DNA of 64,000 bases from Bacteroidales bacterium UBA5515 (GTDB taxonomy: Bacteria > Bacteroidota > Bacteroidia > Bacteroidales > P3): the NCBI GenBank assembly GCA_002423895.1, contig DIOL01000032.1:62001-126000 (forward strand), written 5' to 3'. Made by a program: the position numbers and the translations under genes. Shown here in pieces: positions 37,141 to 45,391 of the stretch. How positions within the stretch are numbered: the stretch's first letter is position 1; the number at the start of each line of letters is the position of its first letter. The notes under the pieces were generated by a model. That model was not told the DNA's origin. It ran no database searches and was given only the letters and a program-made list of their open reading frames with translations.

Positions 37141-37894
37141 GATAATATTCTCTAAGCTTAGTATATTTCAAGAATGTTGCAAATGAAGATATTTTGCAAA
37201 CTTGGTATCCTGCATATCCATCAAGTATTCCTCTTAAAAGAATATAATCTCTGAAGAATTTCCATTTAGGTCTAAACCAAATTCCAAAACAAGAAATCAT
37301 TTTACCTTTTTCAAAAGCTTGTTTTGCAGTAAGGTCTGTAAATTTCTCTACTTGTTTAATGTGGTCAGAGGTGGTATGAAATGAATAGTGATAAAGGTCT
37401 CCTTCAAGAAGTTTAATTTTGGTTGAAGGCAAATAAAGCAATTCTTCGTGAATATCTCCAACCCATTGAATTGATTTATTAAATATTCTTTTCTTAATAT
37501 CGGGATACCAACCACAGTGTTTTATCCAAGAGCCACAGTAATTGGTTAAACGCTTAACGGAAAAGATTATATTAGGATTTGATATATTATCATACTGAGC
37601 CTTAATAGTCAAAATACTTTGCTTTAGTTCAAAAGAAAGCACCTCATCGGCATCAATAGAAAGAATTGTATCAAAAGAAGCTAATTTATTGGCATAATTC
37701 TTTTGTGTTGAATAGCCAAGCCATTCTTGAGTGTAGAACTTAACCAAGTCATACTTTGAACAAATTTCTTGAGTTTTATCTGTAGAAAGAGAATCAACAA
37801 TAATAATTTCATCAACAACACCCTGCAAGGAATTGATACAACGTTCAATATTCTTTTCTTCGTTGAAAGTAATGATTACTGCCGAAATTTGCAT
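37127..37894 (-). CDS. Glycosyltransferase family 2 (WaaE/KdtX-like)
   Basis: A 255-aa GT-A enzyme. ISAVIITFNEEKNIERCINS (about 3-22) is the family 2 start, IVDSLSTDKT near 34-43 the nucleotide-binding loop, and LSIDADEVLS near 76 the metal-binding DxD. GWYPDIKKRIFNKS near 126 and GDIHEELLY near 146 match the lipopolysaccharide-core glucosyltransferase branch. Upstream partner of the GT4 gene in the same unit; starts 6 nt after the basic-protein stop. Confidence 0.85.
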   Translation of the reverse strand: MQISAVIITFNEEKNIERCINSLQGVVDEIIIVDSLSTDKTQEICSKYDLVKFYTQEWLGYSTQKNYANKLASFDTILSIDADEVLSFELKQSILTIKAQYDNISNPNIIFSVKRLTNYCGSWIKHCGWYPDIKKRIFNKSIQWVGDIHEELLYLPSTKIKLLEGDLYHYSFHTTSDHIKQVEKFTDLTAKQAFEKGKMISCFGIWFRPKWKFFRDYILLRGILDGYAGYQVCKISSFATFLKYTKLREYYREKE

Positions 37895-37900
37895 TTAAAA

Positions 37901-38353
37901 CTATAATAAAGGAGTTATATCTTTAGAAACATATTCTTTTATTGCTGGCTGCAAAGAAGCAACATCAATAACATTAATAACTTTTCTTTTAAACTTCTTA
38001 TCCATTAAAGCATCTATTTGATGAGCATCATATTTATTTGCTTTAGTTTTATTAAGTTCAATATAAATAGTAATGTTATTAACTTTCTTTTCTTCAGCGT
38101 TAATAAAATGTTTATGAACCCAAGCTTTATTTACTCCTAATTCTTTAAGAGAGGTTTTTAATTCAAGAACTAATTTTTTCCTTCTTGTCCTAACCCACCA
38201 TGAAGGTTTCTTTGTCTTTTTTTGAAGTCCCTTAGAAAGTTTCTTACTGGTTTTATTTTTAACAATAGATTTTATTGGTTCAATATCTATTTTTTCTGTC
38301 TCTTCTTTTGAAACATCTGATGCGGAAACATTTTTAATTTCGCTATCATTCAT
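37901..38353 (-). CDS. Lysine-rich basic protein, hypothetical
   Basis: A 150-aa soluble protein. The first 35 residues are acidic. Residues 35-65 are strongly basic and contain KKTKKPSWWVRTRRKK. The rest looks like a small mixed domain (NNITIYIELNKTKANKYDAHQ). No signal peptide and no family recognised. It lies 4 nt after the rnfA stop and 6 nt before the GT2 start, so it is firmly inside the operon. The basic patch may bind nucleic acid or membrane phospholipid; this is a guess from composition. Confidence 0.6.
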   Translation of the reverse strand: MNDSEIKNVSASDVSKEETEKIDIEPIKSIVKNKTSKKLSKGLQKKTKKPSWWVRTRRKKLVLELKTSLKELGVNKAWVHKHFINAEEKKVNNITIYIELNKTKANKYDAHQIDALMDKKFKRKVINVIDVASLQPAIKEYVSKDITPLL

Positions 38354-38357
38354 AATC

Positions 38358-38936
38358 TTAAATTTTAACTAATCCAGCAAAACCCATAAATGCCATAGCA
38401 AGAATACCAGCTGTTATAAGAACAATAGGCATCTTTTGCATTCCTTTTGGAACACCAACCAAGTCCATTTTTTCTCTAATTCCAGCAAAAAGAATCATAG
38501 CTAAAGTAAAACCTAATGCCATACCTATTGTATATACAAGTGCAGTTATTAAATCAAAATCTTTTTGTATTACCAATATTGCAACACCAAGAACTGCACA
38601 ATTTGTAGTAATAAGAGGAAGAAAAACCCCAAGAGCTTGATATAATCCTGGACTAACTTTCTTAAGAATAATTTCTACCATCTGAACCAAAGAAGCAATA
38701 ACTAATATATAAACTATTGTTTGGAGAAATCCAATATTTATAGGGACTAAAATATAAACTTGGATTAAATAGGTAACCAATGTTGCCAAAGTCATAACAA
38801 AAACAACAGCTGCCCCCATTCCTACTGCAGTTGAAACCTTATTTGAAACTCCAAGGAAAGGACAAATTCCTAAGAATTGTGAAAGAATAACGTTGTTTAC
38901 AAATACTGCAAAGATAATAATTGCTACATATTCCAT
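38358..38936 (-). CDS. rnfA: Ion-translocating oxidoreductase subunit RnfA
   Basis: A 192-aa six-helix membrane protein. FVNNVILSQFLGICPFLGVS (about 11-30) and LPLITTNCAVLGVAIL (about 107-122) contain the paired Cys residues (C25 and C113) that hold the membrane FeS centre shared between RnfA and RnfE. In the Rnf complex it helps couple ferredoxin:NAD oxidoreduction to sodium or proton pumping. The other rnf genes (B, C, D, G, E) are absent here. Instead it leads an operon with a basic protein and two glycosyltransferases. Its promoter is clear (38964-38994). Confidence 0.93.
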   Translation of the reverse strand: MEYVAIIIFAVFVNNVILSQFLGICPFLGVSNKVSTAVGMGAAVVFVMTLATLVTYLIQVYILVPINIGFLQTIVYILVIASLVQMVEIILKKVSPGLYQALGVFLPLITTNCAVLGVAILVIQKDFDLITALVYTIGMALGFTLAMILFAGIREKMDLVGVPKGMQKMPIVLITAGILAMAFMGFAGLVKI

Positions 38937-38963
38937 AGTTCAATACTTTTATATTTTAACATG

Positions 38964-38994
38964 CAAAACTATAAAAATTCTGCAACCTGTCAAA
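38964..38994 (-). promoter_or_regulatory. Promoter of the rnfA operon
   Basis: Minus-strand TTTG (plus CAAA at 38991-38994) and TAGTTTTG (plus CAAAACTA at 38964-38971) are 19 nt apart, just upstream of rnfA. Confidence 0.65.
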
Positions 38995-39014
38995 AGAATA
39001 ATCTATTTATTTTA

Positions 39015-39022
39015 TATTTTTG
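39015..39022 (+). promoter_or_regulatory. -7 element of the alpha/beta hydrolase gene
   Basis: TATTTTTG matches TAnnTTTG, 44 nt before the ATG at 39067. It lies back to back with the rnfA promoter. Confidence 0.5.
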
Positions 39023-39066
39023 CATACAGATATATAGAATTGTTGCTTAAAAATAAAATCTAAAAG

Positions 39067-39831
39067 ATGGATTTCTTCTTTCGTCAGTATGGTCAAGGTA
39101 CTCCAATTATTATTCTTCATGGTTGGTTGGGAGTAAGTGATAATTGGATTTCAATTGGCAAATTTCTCTCCACACAAGGCTTTAATGTAATTATCCCAGA
39201 TTTACCCAATCATGGTAAGACCTTTCATACCAAAGAGTTTTCTTATAAAGAAATGGCTGAAATCATTTATGGATTTTGTAAAATAAAAGAATTAGAAAAC
39301 CCTGTTATTATTGGTCATTCTATGGGAGGGAAGATTGCAATGGAAATGATGAATATTGATAAGGAATATTTTAAAGCCCTAATTGTTGTTGACATTCATT
39401 TTAAAGAATACACCTCTAACGACATTAATTCATTGCTTGTTTCAACGCTTATTCAAACCAATATATCTCAATTCAAAAATATAACTCAGCTAAAAGAATA
39501 TTTAATTGAGCAAGAAATCCCTTCCGATTTAATTGGACTAATATTGAAAAATGTAGATTATTCAAGAAATCAGATAAGTTGGAAATCAAACATACCACTT
39601 CTTGCAAAAGATTATTCAAAGGTTTTAGAAAGAATATCTATTAGCAAGAATAATATCCCTACCCTTCTTTTAAGAGGAGAAAACTCCAATTATATTTTAG
39701 AAGAAGACATAAACAGCTTTAAAGAAGTATTTAAAAATTCTGTTATAAAGACAATACCAAATTCAGGACACTGGGTTTTGGTTGATAACCCTGCAATGCT
39801 AATAAAAGAGATTGTAGAATTCTTGAAATAA
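39067..39831 (+). CDS. Alpha/beta hydrolase (YbfF/esterase-like)
   Basis: A 254-aa alpha/beta hydrolase. Oxyanion-hole segment LHGWLGVSDNW (about 18-28), nucleophile elbow GHSMGG with Ser near 79, and the C-terminal histidine in NSGHWVLVDNP near 236. Length and motifs fit the YbfF/BioH-type esterase group. The natural substrate is unknown. It has its own promoter and runs divergently from rnfA. Confidence 0.88.
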   Translation: MDFFFRQYGQGTPIIILHGWLGVSDNWISIGKFLSTQGFNVIIPDLPNHGKTFHTKEFSYKEMAEIIYGFCKIKELENPVIIGHSMGGKIAMEMMNIDKEYFKALIVVDIHFKEYTSNDINSLLVSTLIQTNISQFKNITQLKEYLIEQEIPSDLIGLILKNVDYSRNQISWKSNIPLLAKDYSKVLERISISKNNIPTLLLRGENSNYILEEDINSFKEVFKNSVIKTIPNSGHWVLVDNPAMLIKEIVEFLK

Positions 39832-39916
39832 ACCCTATCCTCATACTTTCTTCAAAATATTGTAAGAGATTTCCCTTGTAAAATAGTGTTACAAAATAAG
39901 ATTTATAAAGTGGAAA

Positions 39917-40100
39917 TTTGATATAAATTTATTCTTATTTGATATAAGTGTATCAAACCCTTATTATAGTTGAAAAAGATAAGGTATAAATTTCGTATGG
40001 TACGACCATAATATTGCTAAGGTACGACCTTAATCAATTAAGGTACGACCATAACATTGTTAACATACGACCTTATTAAATTTATCATGCTACCATACGG
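39917..40100. repeat. Array E: TTTGATATAA and GGTACGACC hairpin repeats, 21-22-bp period
   Basis: E1: TTTGATATAA at 39917 and 39938 (21 bp), then inverted TATCAAA at 39951. E2: GGTACGACC at 39999, 40021 and 40042, with CATACGACC at 40064 and an inverted ACCATACG near 40092. E2 unit 1 is ATGGT-ACG-ACCAT and unit 2 is AAGGT-ACG-ACCTT, so both arms of the stem change together and pairing is kept. Confidence 0.85.
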
Positions 40101-40227
40101 AATTTATTCCTTATTTAAATAAGTTTTTTCTTGATTTTAGTAAGCTCACTCCTTATTTAGCTAAAAAGAAATTTGATTAAAATTCAAATAATAAGTATTT
40201 TGGAGGATAATTAATGGAAATAATTTA

Positions 40228-40235
40228 TATCTTTG
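40228..40235 (+). promoter_or_regulatory. -7 element of the type IX cargo gene
   Basis: TATCTTTG is a full TAnnTTTG match, 78 nt before the ATG at 40313. A TTTG at 40199 is a poor -33 candidate because the spacing is 25 nt. Confidence 0.5.
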
Positions 40236-40312
40236 CCTAATTCTTAGTAACATAATTATTTGTCAACGATTTTTTGTCAGATAAAAAAATAAGAACAAAC
40301 ACAATTAACCTT

Positions 40313-41242
40313 ATGAAAAAAGTATTATTCATTTTAGTCATTTGCTTAATCAGTTTATCAAGCAAAATTAGTTATTCTCAAGTTAATAAATCTATTCTTG
40401 ACACAACAAAACAATGGAATGTCTTGCATACTTATACGGGTACTCAAGAGTTTAAAAAATTCACAAACTTATATAGGATTAGCTCTGAAGACACAATAAT
40501 TGATAATAAAGCTTATTTGAAACTACTGAAAGCTACTAACTACGATACTTCCTTAGCCATTAACTGGCAAGCAAACAATTGGATTAGAGAAGACAGCAAT
40601 AGAGTTTATATTTTCACTTACTCTAATACTCATAGTAATGGAGTCGACTACGATTTCCCAAGAGAATATATTTTATTTGATTTCAATCTTAGTTTAAATG
40701 ATACTTTCCATATTACATATGAAGTATATGAATTACATCCTGAACCTTTAGTTGTAACACTTATAGATTCCATTGAAATAGATAATCAATATTTTAAAAG
40801 AATATTTTTTAATGAAGCAGATCCTCTTTATCCTCAATGGGGAGTTTATTGGATTGAAGGAATTGGAAGCAATGGAGATTTTATTAACCAGAACGATGAC
40901 AATCTTCACTCAACATGGAATCTTTTATGTGCATATAAAAACAATAATATAATTTATGATGCTGGATACGGCTATTGTTATATGCGTTTAGATACAAAAG
41001 AAATTGAAGCAAACAATAACCAAATTAAAGTTTATCCAACACTAATTGATAAGGAAATAAATATTAGTTCTGATAAATATCCAATAAGTTTAAGTGTAAT
41101 TGATTTATTTGGAAGGGAAGTTTTCAGAAAAGAAATATATAATAACATAACAATTGATTTAGATTTCCTAAAGAAAGGAACCTATATACTTAAACTTAAA
41201 CATAAAGATACTATCATAAATAGAAAGATAATTAAGAAATAA
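40313..41242 (+). CDS. Secreted protein with type IX (type A) sorting domain
   Basis: A 309-aa protein. I start it at ATG 40313 (MKKVLFILVICLISLSS) because that gives a proper signal peptide; a frame 39 nt longer would bury it. The last ~75 residues begin IKVYPTLIDKEINIS and continue with LSVIDLFGREVFRKE and a GTYILKLKHKD...RKIIKK ending, the type A C-terminal sorting signal of the type IX secretion system. The middle shows no recognised enzyme or adhesin domain. It should be exported across the outer membrane and attached or released. Confidence 0.82.
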   Translation: MKKVLFILVICLISLSSKISYSQVNKSILDTTKQWNVLHTYTGTQEFKKFTNLYRISSEDTIIDNKAYLKLLKATNYDTSLAINWQANNWIREDSNRVYIFTYSNTHSNGVDYDFPREYILFDFNLSLNDTFHITYEVYELHPEPLVVTLIDSIEIDNQYFKRIFFNEADPLYPQWGVYWIEGIGSNGDFINQNDDNLHSTWNLLCAYKNNNIIYDAGYGYCYMRLDTKEIEANNNQIKVYPTLIDKEINISSDKYPISLSVIDLFGREVFRKEIYNNITIDLDFLKKGTYILKLKHKDTIINRKIIKK

Positions 41243-41287
41243 ATTGACTTTGAAAAAGGTATAGGCAAATTAAACTTAGAGTAATTT

Positions 41288-41336
41288 AAACTAAGGTTAC
41301 ACAAAAAAACCTTAGCTTTAGAAGAAAAAACCTTAG
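41288..41336. repeat. Array F1: AAACCTTAG repeats
   Basis: AAACCTTAG occurs at 41307 and 41328 (21 bp apart), preceded by the inverted form CTAAGGTT at 41291-41298. Confidence 0.6.
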
Positions 41337-41386
41337 TTTAATTTTTAAAACTCCTTGTTTAATTTTTCATCCACTTATTCCCCTAC

Positions 41387-41407
41387 AATTTAACCCATAA
41401 TATAGCT
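41387..41407 (+). repeat. Left copy of a 21-bp direct repeat flanking the restriction-modification genes
   Basis: An exact 21-bp sequence beginning AATTTAACCC and ending ATATAGCT. The identical sequence is at 45192-45212, just past the specificity gene. Flanking bases differ on both sides, so the match is sharply bounded. Confidence 0.85.
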
Positions 41408-41418
41408 TTAAAAATTAA

Positions 41419-41491
41419 ACTTAGTCCTTGTGTCAAGAGGACTTAGTCCTTAGGGTCAGAGGACTTAGTCCTTTGAGGGCAAGGACTAAGT
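41419..41491. repeat. Array F2: ACTTAGTCCTT repeats, 22-bp period
   Basis: ACTTAGTCCTT at 41419, 41441 and 41463 (22 bp apart each), then the inverted AAGGACTAAGT at 41481-41491. The second and third units extend to the near-palindrome AGGACTTAGTCCT. Confidence 0.85.
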
Positions 41492-41630
41492 TTATTTTAG
41501 CAAAAGTTTATTCTCTAATTTACAATACTTAGCAAAAGAAAAATAGCACAAATAAGATTAAAGAAATGGATTCTTGAATCAGAAATTAAGTAAAAAAACA
41601 TATTTCCTTATATGAAATTTATAAAAGTTG

Positions 41631-41638
41631 TATCTTTG
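41631..41638 (+). promoter_or_regulatory. -7 element of the restriction-modification operon
   Basis: TATCTTTG is a full TAnnTTTG match. It lies just downstream of an in-frame non-ATG start (41628), so translation must start at the downstream ATG at 41661. Confidence 0.55.
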
Positions 41639-41660
41639 TTGTAACCTTAAAAATAAAAAA

Positions 41661-43745
41661 ATGGCAGTACATACTCTTCAAGATATTTTAAAAGATTCAG
41701 ATTACCAACAGACTCAATTTGACTTGGTACAAATCAATGAATTTGAAAAAAGGATTATTGTTAAAACAGATAAAAACGGTAAAAATATACCTTACATTAA
41801 TTGTCTTGTAAGGAAGAAAGAAATAAAGCTAACTCCAGAGGAAGCAATTAGGCAACTATATCTTGAGGTTTTACTTGACTACTATAAATATCCTACAAAC
41901 CGCATTGAGCTTGAATATAATGTTACTTTTGGCAGAGAGAAAAAACGTGCTGACATTGTAATTTTTGATAAAGACCAAGTTACAACTCCGTATATAATTG
42001 TGGAGCTTAAGAAACCAAAACTTAAAGACGGAAAAGAACAACTAAAATCCTATTGCAATGCTACGGGCGCACCGATTGGAGTTTGGACAAATGGGAATCA
42101 AATTTCTTTTTACCACAGAAAAGACCCAAACTATTTTGAAGATATTCCAAATATTCCAAAAGCAAATGAGAAACTTAGTGATATTCTTTCTGAACGATGG
42201 AAAATTGATGATTTAATAGCCAAAGACAAACTTGTTAATGAAAGAAAATCGCTTAAAGACCTAATCCTTGAAATGGAAGATGAGGTTTTGGCTAATGCAG
42301 GAGTAGATGTTTTTGAAGAGCTTTTCAAATTAATTTTCACCAAGTTATATGATGAAATGGAAAGTGGGCGAAACCATAGCCGCAATCTTGAATTTCGTAA
42401 CTATGGTGATACAGAAACGGAACTAAAAGATAAGATTCAAACTCTTTTCGATAATGCTAAGAAGAAGTGGAAAGGAGTATTTAGTAAAGACGCAAAAATA
42501 CTACTTACTCCTTCACATCTTTCTGTTTGTGTTGCTTCCTTGCAAGATGTAAAACTCTTTAATTCCAATCTTGAAGTTGTTGATGAAGCTTTTGAATACC
42601 TAATCAATAAAAGCAGCAAAGGAGAAAAAGGACAATATTTTACTCCTCGTTATGTGATTGATATGTGTGTAAGGATGCTTAATCCCAAAGCTAATGAAAC
42701 AATGATTGACACAGCTGCTGGAAGTTGTGGCTTTCCTGTTCATACAATATTTTATGTTTGGGAACAAATCCTTAAATCAAAAGGTTTAAACAAAAGTCAT
42801 TTATTTACCTTAGAGGCTAAACCAGCAGAATGTAACGATTATGTAAACGAAAATGTGTTTGCAATAGATTTTGACGAAAAAGCTGTACGTGTTGCTCGAA
42901 CCTTAAACCTTATTGCAGGTGACGGACAAACAAATGTAATGCACCTTAACACTCTTGACTTTGAACGTTGGGATGAAGAACAGAAAGATCAGAAATGGAT
43001 AGACACATATAATAATGGTTGGATTAAGCTTAGAGAATTGAGAAATAACGAAAATAGTAATCGAGAATTTAATTTTGATATTCTAATGGCAAATCCTCCT
43101 TTTGCTGGAGATATTAAAGAAAGTCGTATTTTGGCAAAATATGACTTAGGCAAGAAGGAAAATGGAAAATATCAAAATGCTGTAGGACGTGACATCTTAT
43201 TTATTGAACGCAATTTAGATTTTTTAAAGCCTGGTGGTAGAATGGCTGTTGTTTTACCTCAGGGGCGTTTCAATAATTCAAGCGACAAGATTATTCGTGA
43301 TTATATTGCTGAGCGTTGTCGTATTTTAGCTGTTGTTGGACTTCATGGTAATGTATTTAAACCACACACTGGAACAAAAACATCTGTTCTCTTTGTTCAG
43401 AAATGGGATGAAAAGCTTTGTCCTAAAAAAGAAGACTATCCAATTTTCTTTGCCACAATGCAAGAGCCAAGCAAGGATAACAGTGGAGATAAAATCTATG
43501 TTCGCAAACGTGATATTAGCAAATACAAACTTGCTCCTCAATATAAGCAGGAAGAAATGACTATGGTAAGCGACCAACCGATAGAGTATATAACAGACCC
43601 AAAGAAATTAGAAGATTATGCTCTTGACCTACACAACCACTTAATAGTAAAGCATGACCTTTTTAACCATGACGGACTAACTCAAGACGGAATTGCTGAA
43701 GCATTTATAGAATTTGCTAAGAAAGAGCAGTTAAGTTTTTTTTAA
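41661..43745 (+). CDS. Nuclease-methyltransferase fusion of a type I/IIB-like restriction-modification system
   Basis: A 694-aa protein starting at ATG 41661. The N-terminus (about 60-150) is an HsdR-N-like PD-(D/E)xK nuclease: RADIVIFDKD with Asp98, then IIVELKKPK with Glu115 and Lys117. A helical region follows, then an HsdM-type N6-adenine methyltransferase: GQYFTPRYVIDM (about 330), TAAGSCGF (about 352), ILMANPPFAGD near 475. There is no helicase domain and no hsdR gene nearby, so this is not a classical type I system. The layout is that of BcgI-like type IIB/IIG enzymes, where one chain cuts and methylates and a partner recognises DNA. Its stop lies in an 8-T run that overlaps the next gene. 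Confidence 0.85.
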   Translation: MAVHTLQDILKDSDYQQTQFDLVQINEFEKRIIVKTDKNGKNIPYINCLVRKKEIKLTPEEAIRQLYLEVLLDYYKYPTNRIELEYNVTFGREKKRADIVIFDKDQVTTPYIIVELKKPKLKDGKEQLKSYCNATGAPIGVWTNGNQISFYHRKDPNYFEDIPNIPKANEKLSDILSERWKIDDLIAKDKLVNERKSLKDLILEMEDEVLANAGVDVFEELFKLIFTKLYDEMESGRNHSRNLEFRNYGDTETELKDKIQTLFDNAKKKWKGVFSKDAKILLTPSHLSVCVASLQDVKLFNSNLEVVDEAFEYLINKSSKGEKGQYFTPRYVIDMCVRMLNPKANETMIDTAAGSCGFPVHTIFYVWEQILKSKGLNKSHLFTLEAKPAECNDYVNENVFAIDFDEKAVRVARTLNLIAGDGQTNVMHLNTLDFERWDEEQKDQKWIDTYNNGWIKLRELRNNENSNREFNFDILMANPPFAGDIKESRILAKYDLGKKENGKYQNAVGRDILFIERNLDFLKPGGRMAVVLPQGRFNNSSDKIIRDYIAERCRILAVVGLHGNVFKPHTGTKTSVLFVQKWDEKLCPKKEDYPIFFATMQEPSKDNSGDKIYVRKRDISKYKLAPQYKQEEMTMVSDQPIEYITDPKKLEDYALDLHNHLIVKHDLFNHDGLTQDGIAEAFIEFAKKEQLSFF

Positions 43746-45181
43746 ATAGCCCTTTCAATGAGCAAAAGTATAAAGACTTATTGGAAGGGCTGGAAATAAG
43801 CGAAGTTTTGTTGAGTAATGTAAAAAAAGAAAGCTATTCTGAGAGAATAGATAGTTTTTATTTTCAAAAAGAGTTCTTAAAAAATAAATATAGTAATGCT
43901 ATAGAGTTATCTAATATCTGTGAAATTAATAGCGGAACAACTCCAAAAGATAGAGATGAAAATTTAAAAAATGGTATAATTCTTTTAAAAACAGATAATA
44001 TTAGAAATGGTATTTTAACTTTTAATTCTGAAATTGATTATTTTTTTATTGATAACAGCACAAACAATAAAATGAAATCTACAGAATTAAAAAATGATGA
44101 TGTTTTGATAAATATTGTAGGAGCAACAACGGATGTTATTGGTAGGTGTTCATTGTTGTCTAATGATTTTCCTAAAGCAAATATTACACAAGCAATGGCT
44201 TTATTAAGAATTAAAAAAGATTATCAAGACCAAGTTAATCCATATTTCTTATTTACATTTTTAACTTCGAAATGGGGACATAAACAAATAAGGAGAATAG
44301 CACGCCCAACTGGACAATACAACATGAATTTACAAGAAGTAGGTTCAATTAAAATACCTATCATTAATTTTGATCTTCAAAACAAAATTAAGAGTTTATT
44401 ATTTGAAAGTAATCAGAAAAAGTCACTATCCCAATCTCTCTACGGACAAGCAGAAGAATTACTTTTAGAGACAATCGGATTAAAGAATTATACTCCTTCG
44501 CAAGAAAAAACAAATATAAAAAACTATAAAGAATCATTTTTGGAAACAGGTCGCTTAGATGCAGAATATTATCAACAAAAGTATGAGGAAATTATAAAAG
44601 CTGTCAAAAATCACAAAGAAGGATTTTCAAGATTTGAATCATTTATTGACAATTATTCTACAGGTTATCCATATAAAAGTGAAACTTATATTTCTGAAAA
44701 TGGAATTCCTTTAGTACGAATTAACAATATAACAAAGGAAGGATTAGACTTATCTAATGCAATTAATATTCCTAAACACGATTTATATTTAAGCGAGAAA
44801 GATATTGCATCTGAAAATGACATTTTAATTTCAATGTCAGGAACTATTGGATTAAGTTGTATTGTAAGAGAAGAAGAACAGGTTGTAATTAATCAAAGGA
44901 TTATGAGAATAACATCTAAAAACTTCAATCCGCAGGTTTTATCTCTTATTTTAAATTCTATTATTGGTAAATATCAATTAGAACAAATAGGAACTGGGGG
45001 AGTTCAAACTAACATTTCATCTAATGATATTAAAAACATTATTATTCCTATTATCGAATCAACAACACAAGAGAAAATAGCTGCTTGGATTAATGAAAGT
45101 TTTGCTCTTCGTAAAGAAAGTGAAAGGTTATTGACTGAGGCAAAGGAAATGGTGGAGAGAGAAATAGAAAAAGGGATTTAA
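43721..45181 (+). CDS. hsdS: Specificity subunit (HsdS-like) with no proper start codon
   Basis: DNA-recognition subunit of 466 aa counting from a TTG at 43781; the frame stays open upstream to 43721. Two target-recognition domains are visible, one starting ELSNICEINSGTTP (about 40-190) and one FESFIDNYSTGYPYKSE (about 270-420), with long helical spacers. Upstream of the TTG the frame reads NSPFNEQKYKDL, which looks like genuine HsdS N-terminus, yet it contains no ATG, GTG or TTG. The frame is -1 relative to the methyltransferase gene, and both cross the T-run at 43736-43743. A ribosomal frameshift or a length change of the T-run would fuse the two proteins. The coordinates given cover the whole open frame. 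Confidence 0.8.
   Translation, partial: ERAVKFFLNSPFNEQKYKDLLEGLEISEVLLSNVKKESYSERIDSFYFQKEFLKNKYSNAIELSNICEINSGTTPKDRDENLKNGIILLKTDNIRNGILTFNSEIDYFFIDNSTNNKMKSTELKNDDVLINIVGATTDVIGRCSLLSNDFPKANITQAMALLRIKKDYQDQVNPYFLFTFLTSKWGHKQIRRIARPTGQYNMNLQEVGSIKIPIINFDLQNKIKSLLFESNQKKSLSQSLYGQAEELLLETIGLKNYTPSQEKTNIKNYKESFLETGRLDAEYYQQKYEEIIKAVKNHKEGFSRFESFIDNYSTGYPYKSETYISENGIPLVRINNITKEGLDLSNAINIPKHDLYLSEKDIASENDILISMSGTIGLSCIVREEEQVVINQRIMRITSKNFNPQVLSLILNSIIGKYQLEQIGTGGVQTNISSNDIKNIIIPIIESTTQEKIAAWINESFALRKESERLLTEAKEMVEREIEKGI
43736..43743 (+). other. 8-T slippery run at the methyltransferase-specificity junction
   Basis: The methyltransferase frame reads AGT TTT TTT TAA here. A -1 slip on T TTT TTT enters the specificity frame (TTA AAT AGC). 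A ninth T in the DNA would do the same. Confidence 0.6.
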
Positions 45182-45191
45182 GATAAAAGAA

Positions 45192-45212
45192 AATTTAACC
45201 CATAATATAGCT
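45192..45212 (+). repeat. Right copy of the 21-bp direct repeat
   Basis: Identical to 41387-41407, starting 11 bp after the specificity-gene stop. The repeats lie 3805 bp apart and enclose array F2 and both restriction-modification genes. Confidence 0.85.
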
Positions 45213-45295
45213 ATAATAATTCTTTTTTACTATCGCAAAATCAAATTTTTAGTCAATTTAAAAGCCTAAACCATATTTCTTATCTCTTTTCTTTT

Positions 45296-45323
45296 TTTGT
45301 TCAATATATTTATTGTAACTTTG
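45296..45323 (+). promoter_or_regulatory. Promoter of nifJ
   Basis: TTTG at 45296-45299 and TAACTTTG at 45316-45323, 16 nt apart, about 68 nt before the ATG. Confidence 0.6.
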
Positions 45324-45391
45324 CAAGCTAAAATAGTGAAGTATTTTCACTTTAAACGAATTTAATTCAAATACTTATAAAATTAAAAGAA

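Larger units (their letters stand above)
39832..40312. other. Gene-free region with arrays E1 and E2
   Basis: This 481-bp gap holds array E (39917-40100), two ACTCCTTATTTA-type motifs (40104-40117 and 40149-40161) that recur beside other arrays, and a -7 box at 40228-40235 for the type IX cargo gene. No coding sequence is seen. Confidence 0.6.
41243..41660. other. Gene-free region with arrays F1, F2 and the left direct repeat
   Basis: This 418-bp gap holds array F1 (41288-41336), an ACTCCTTGTTTAA motif at 41350, the left 21-bp direct repeat (41387-41407), array F2 (41419-41491) and the -7 box of the restriction-modification operon (41631-41638). Confidence 0.65.
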
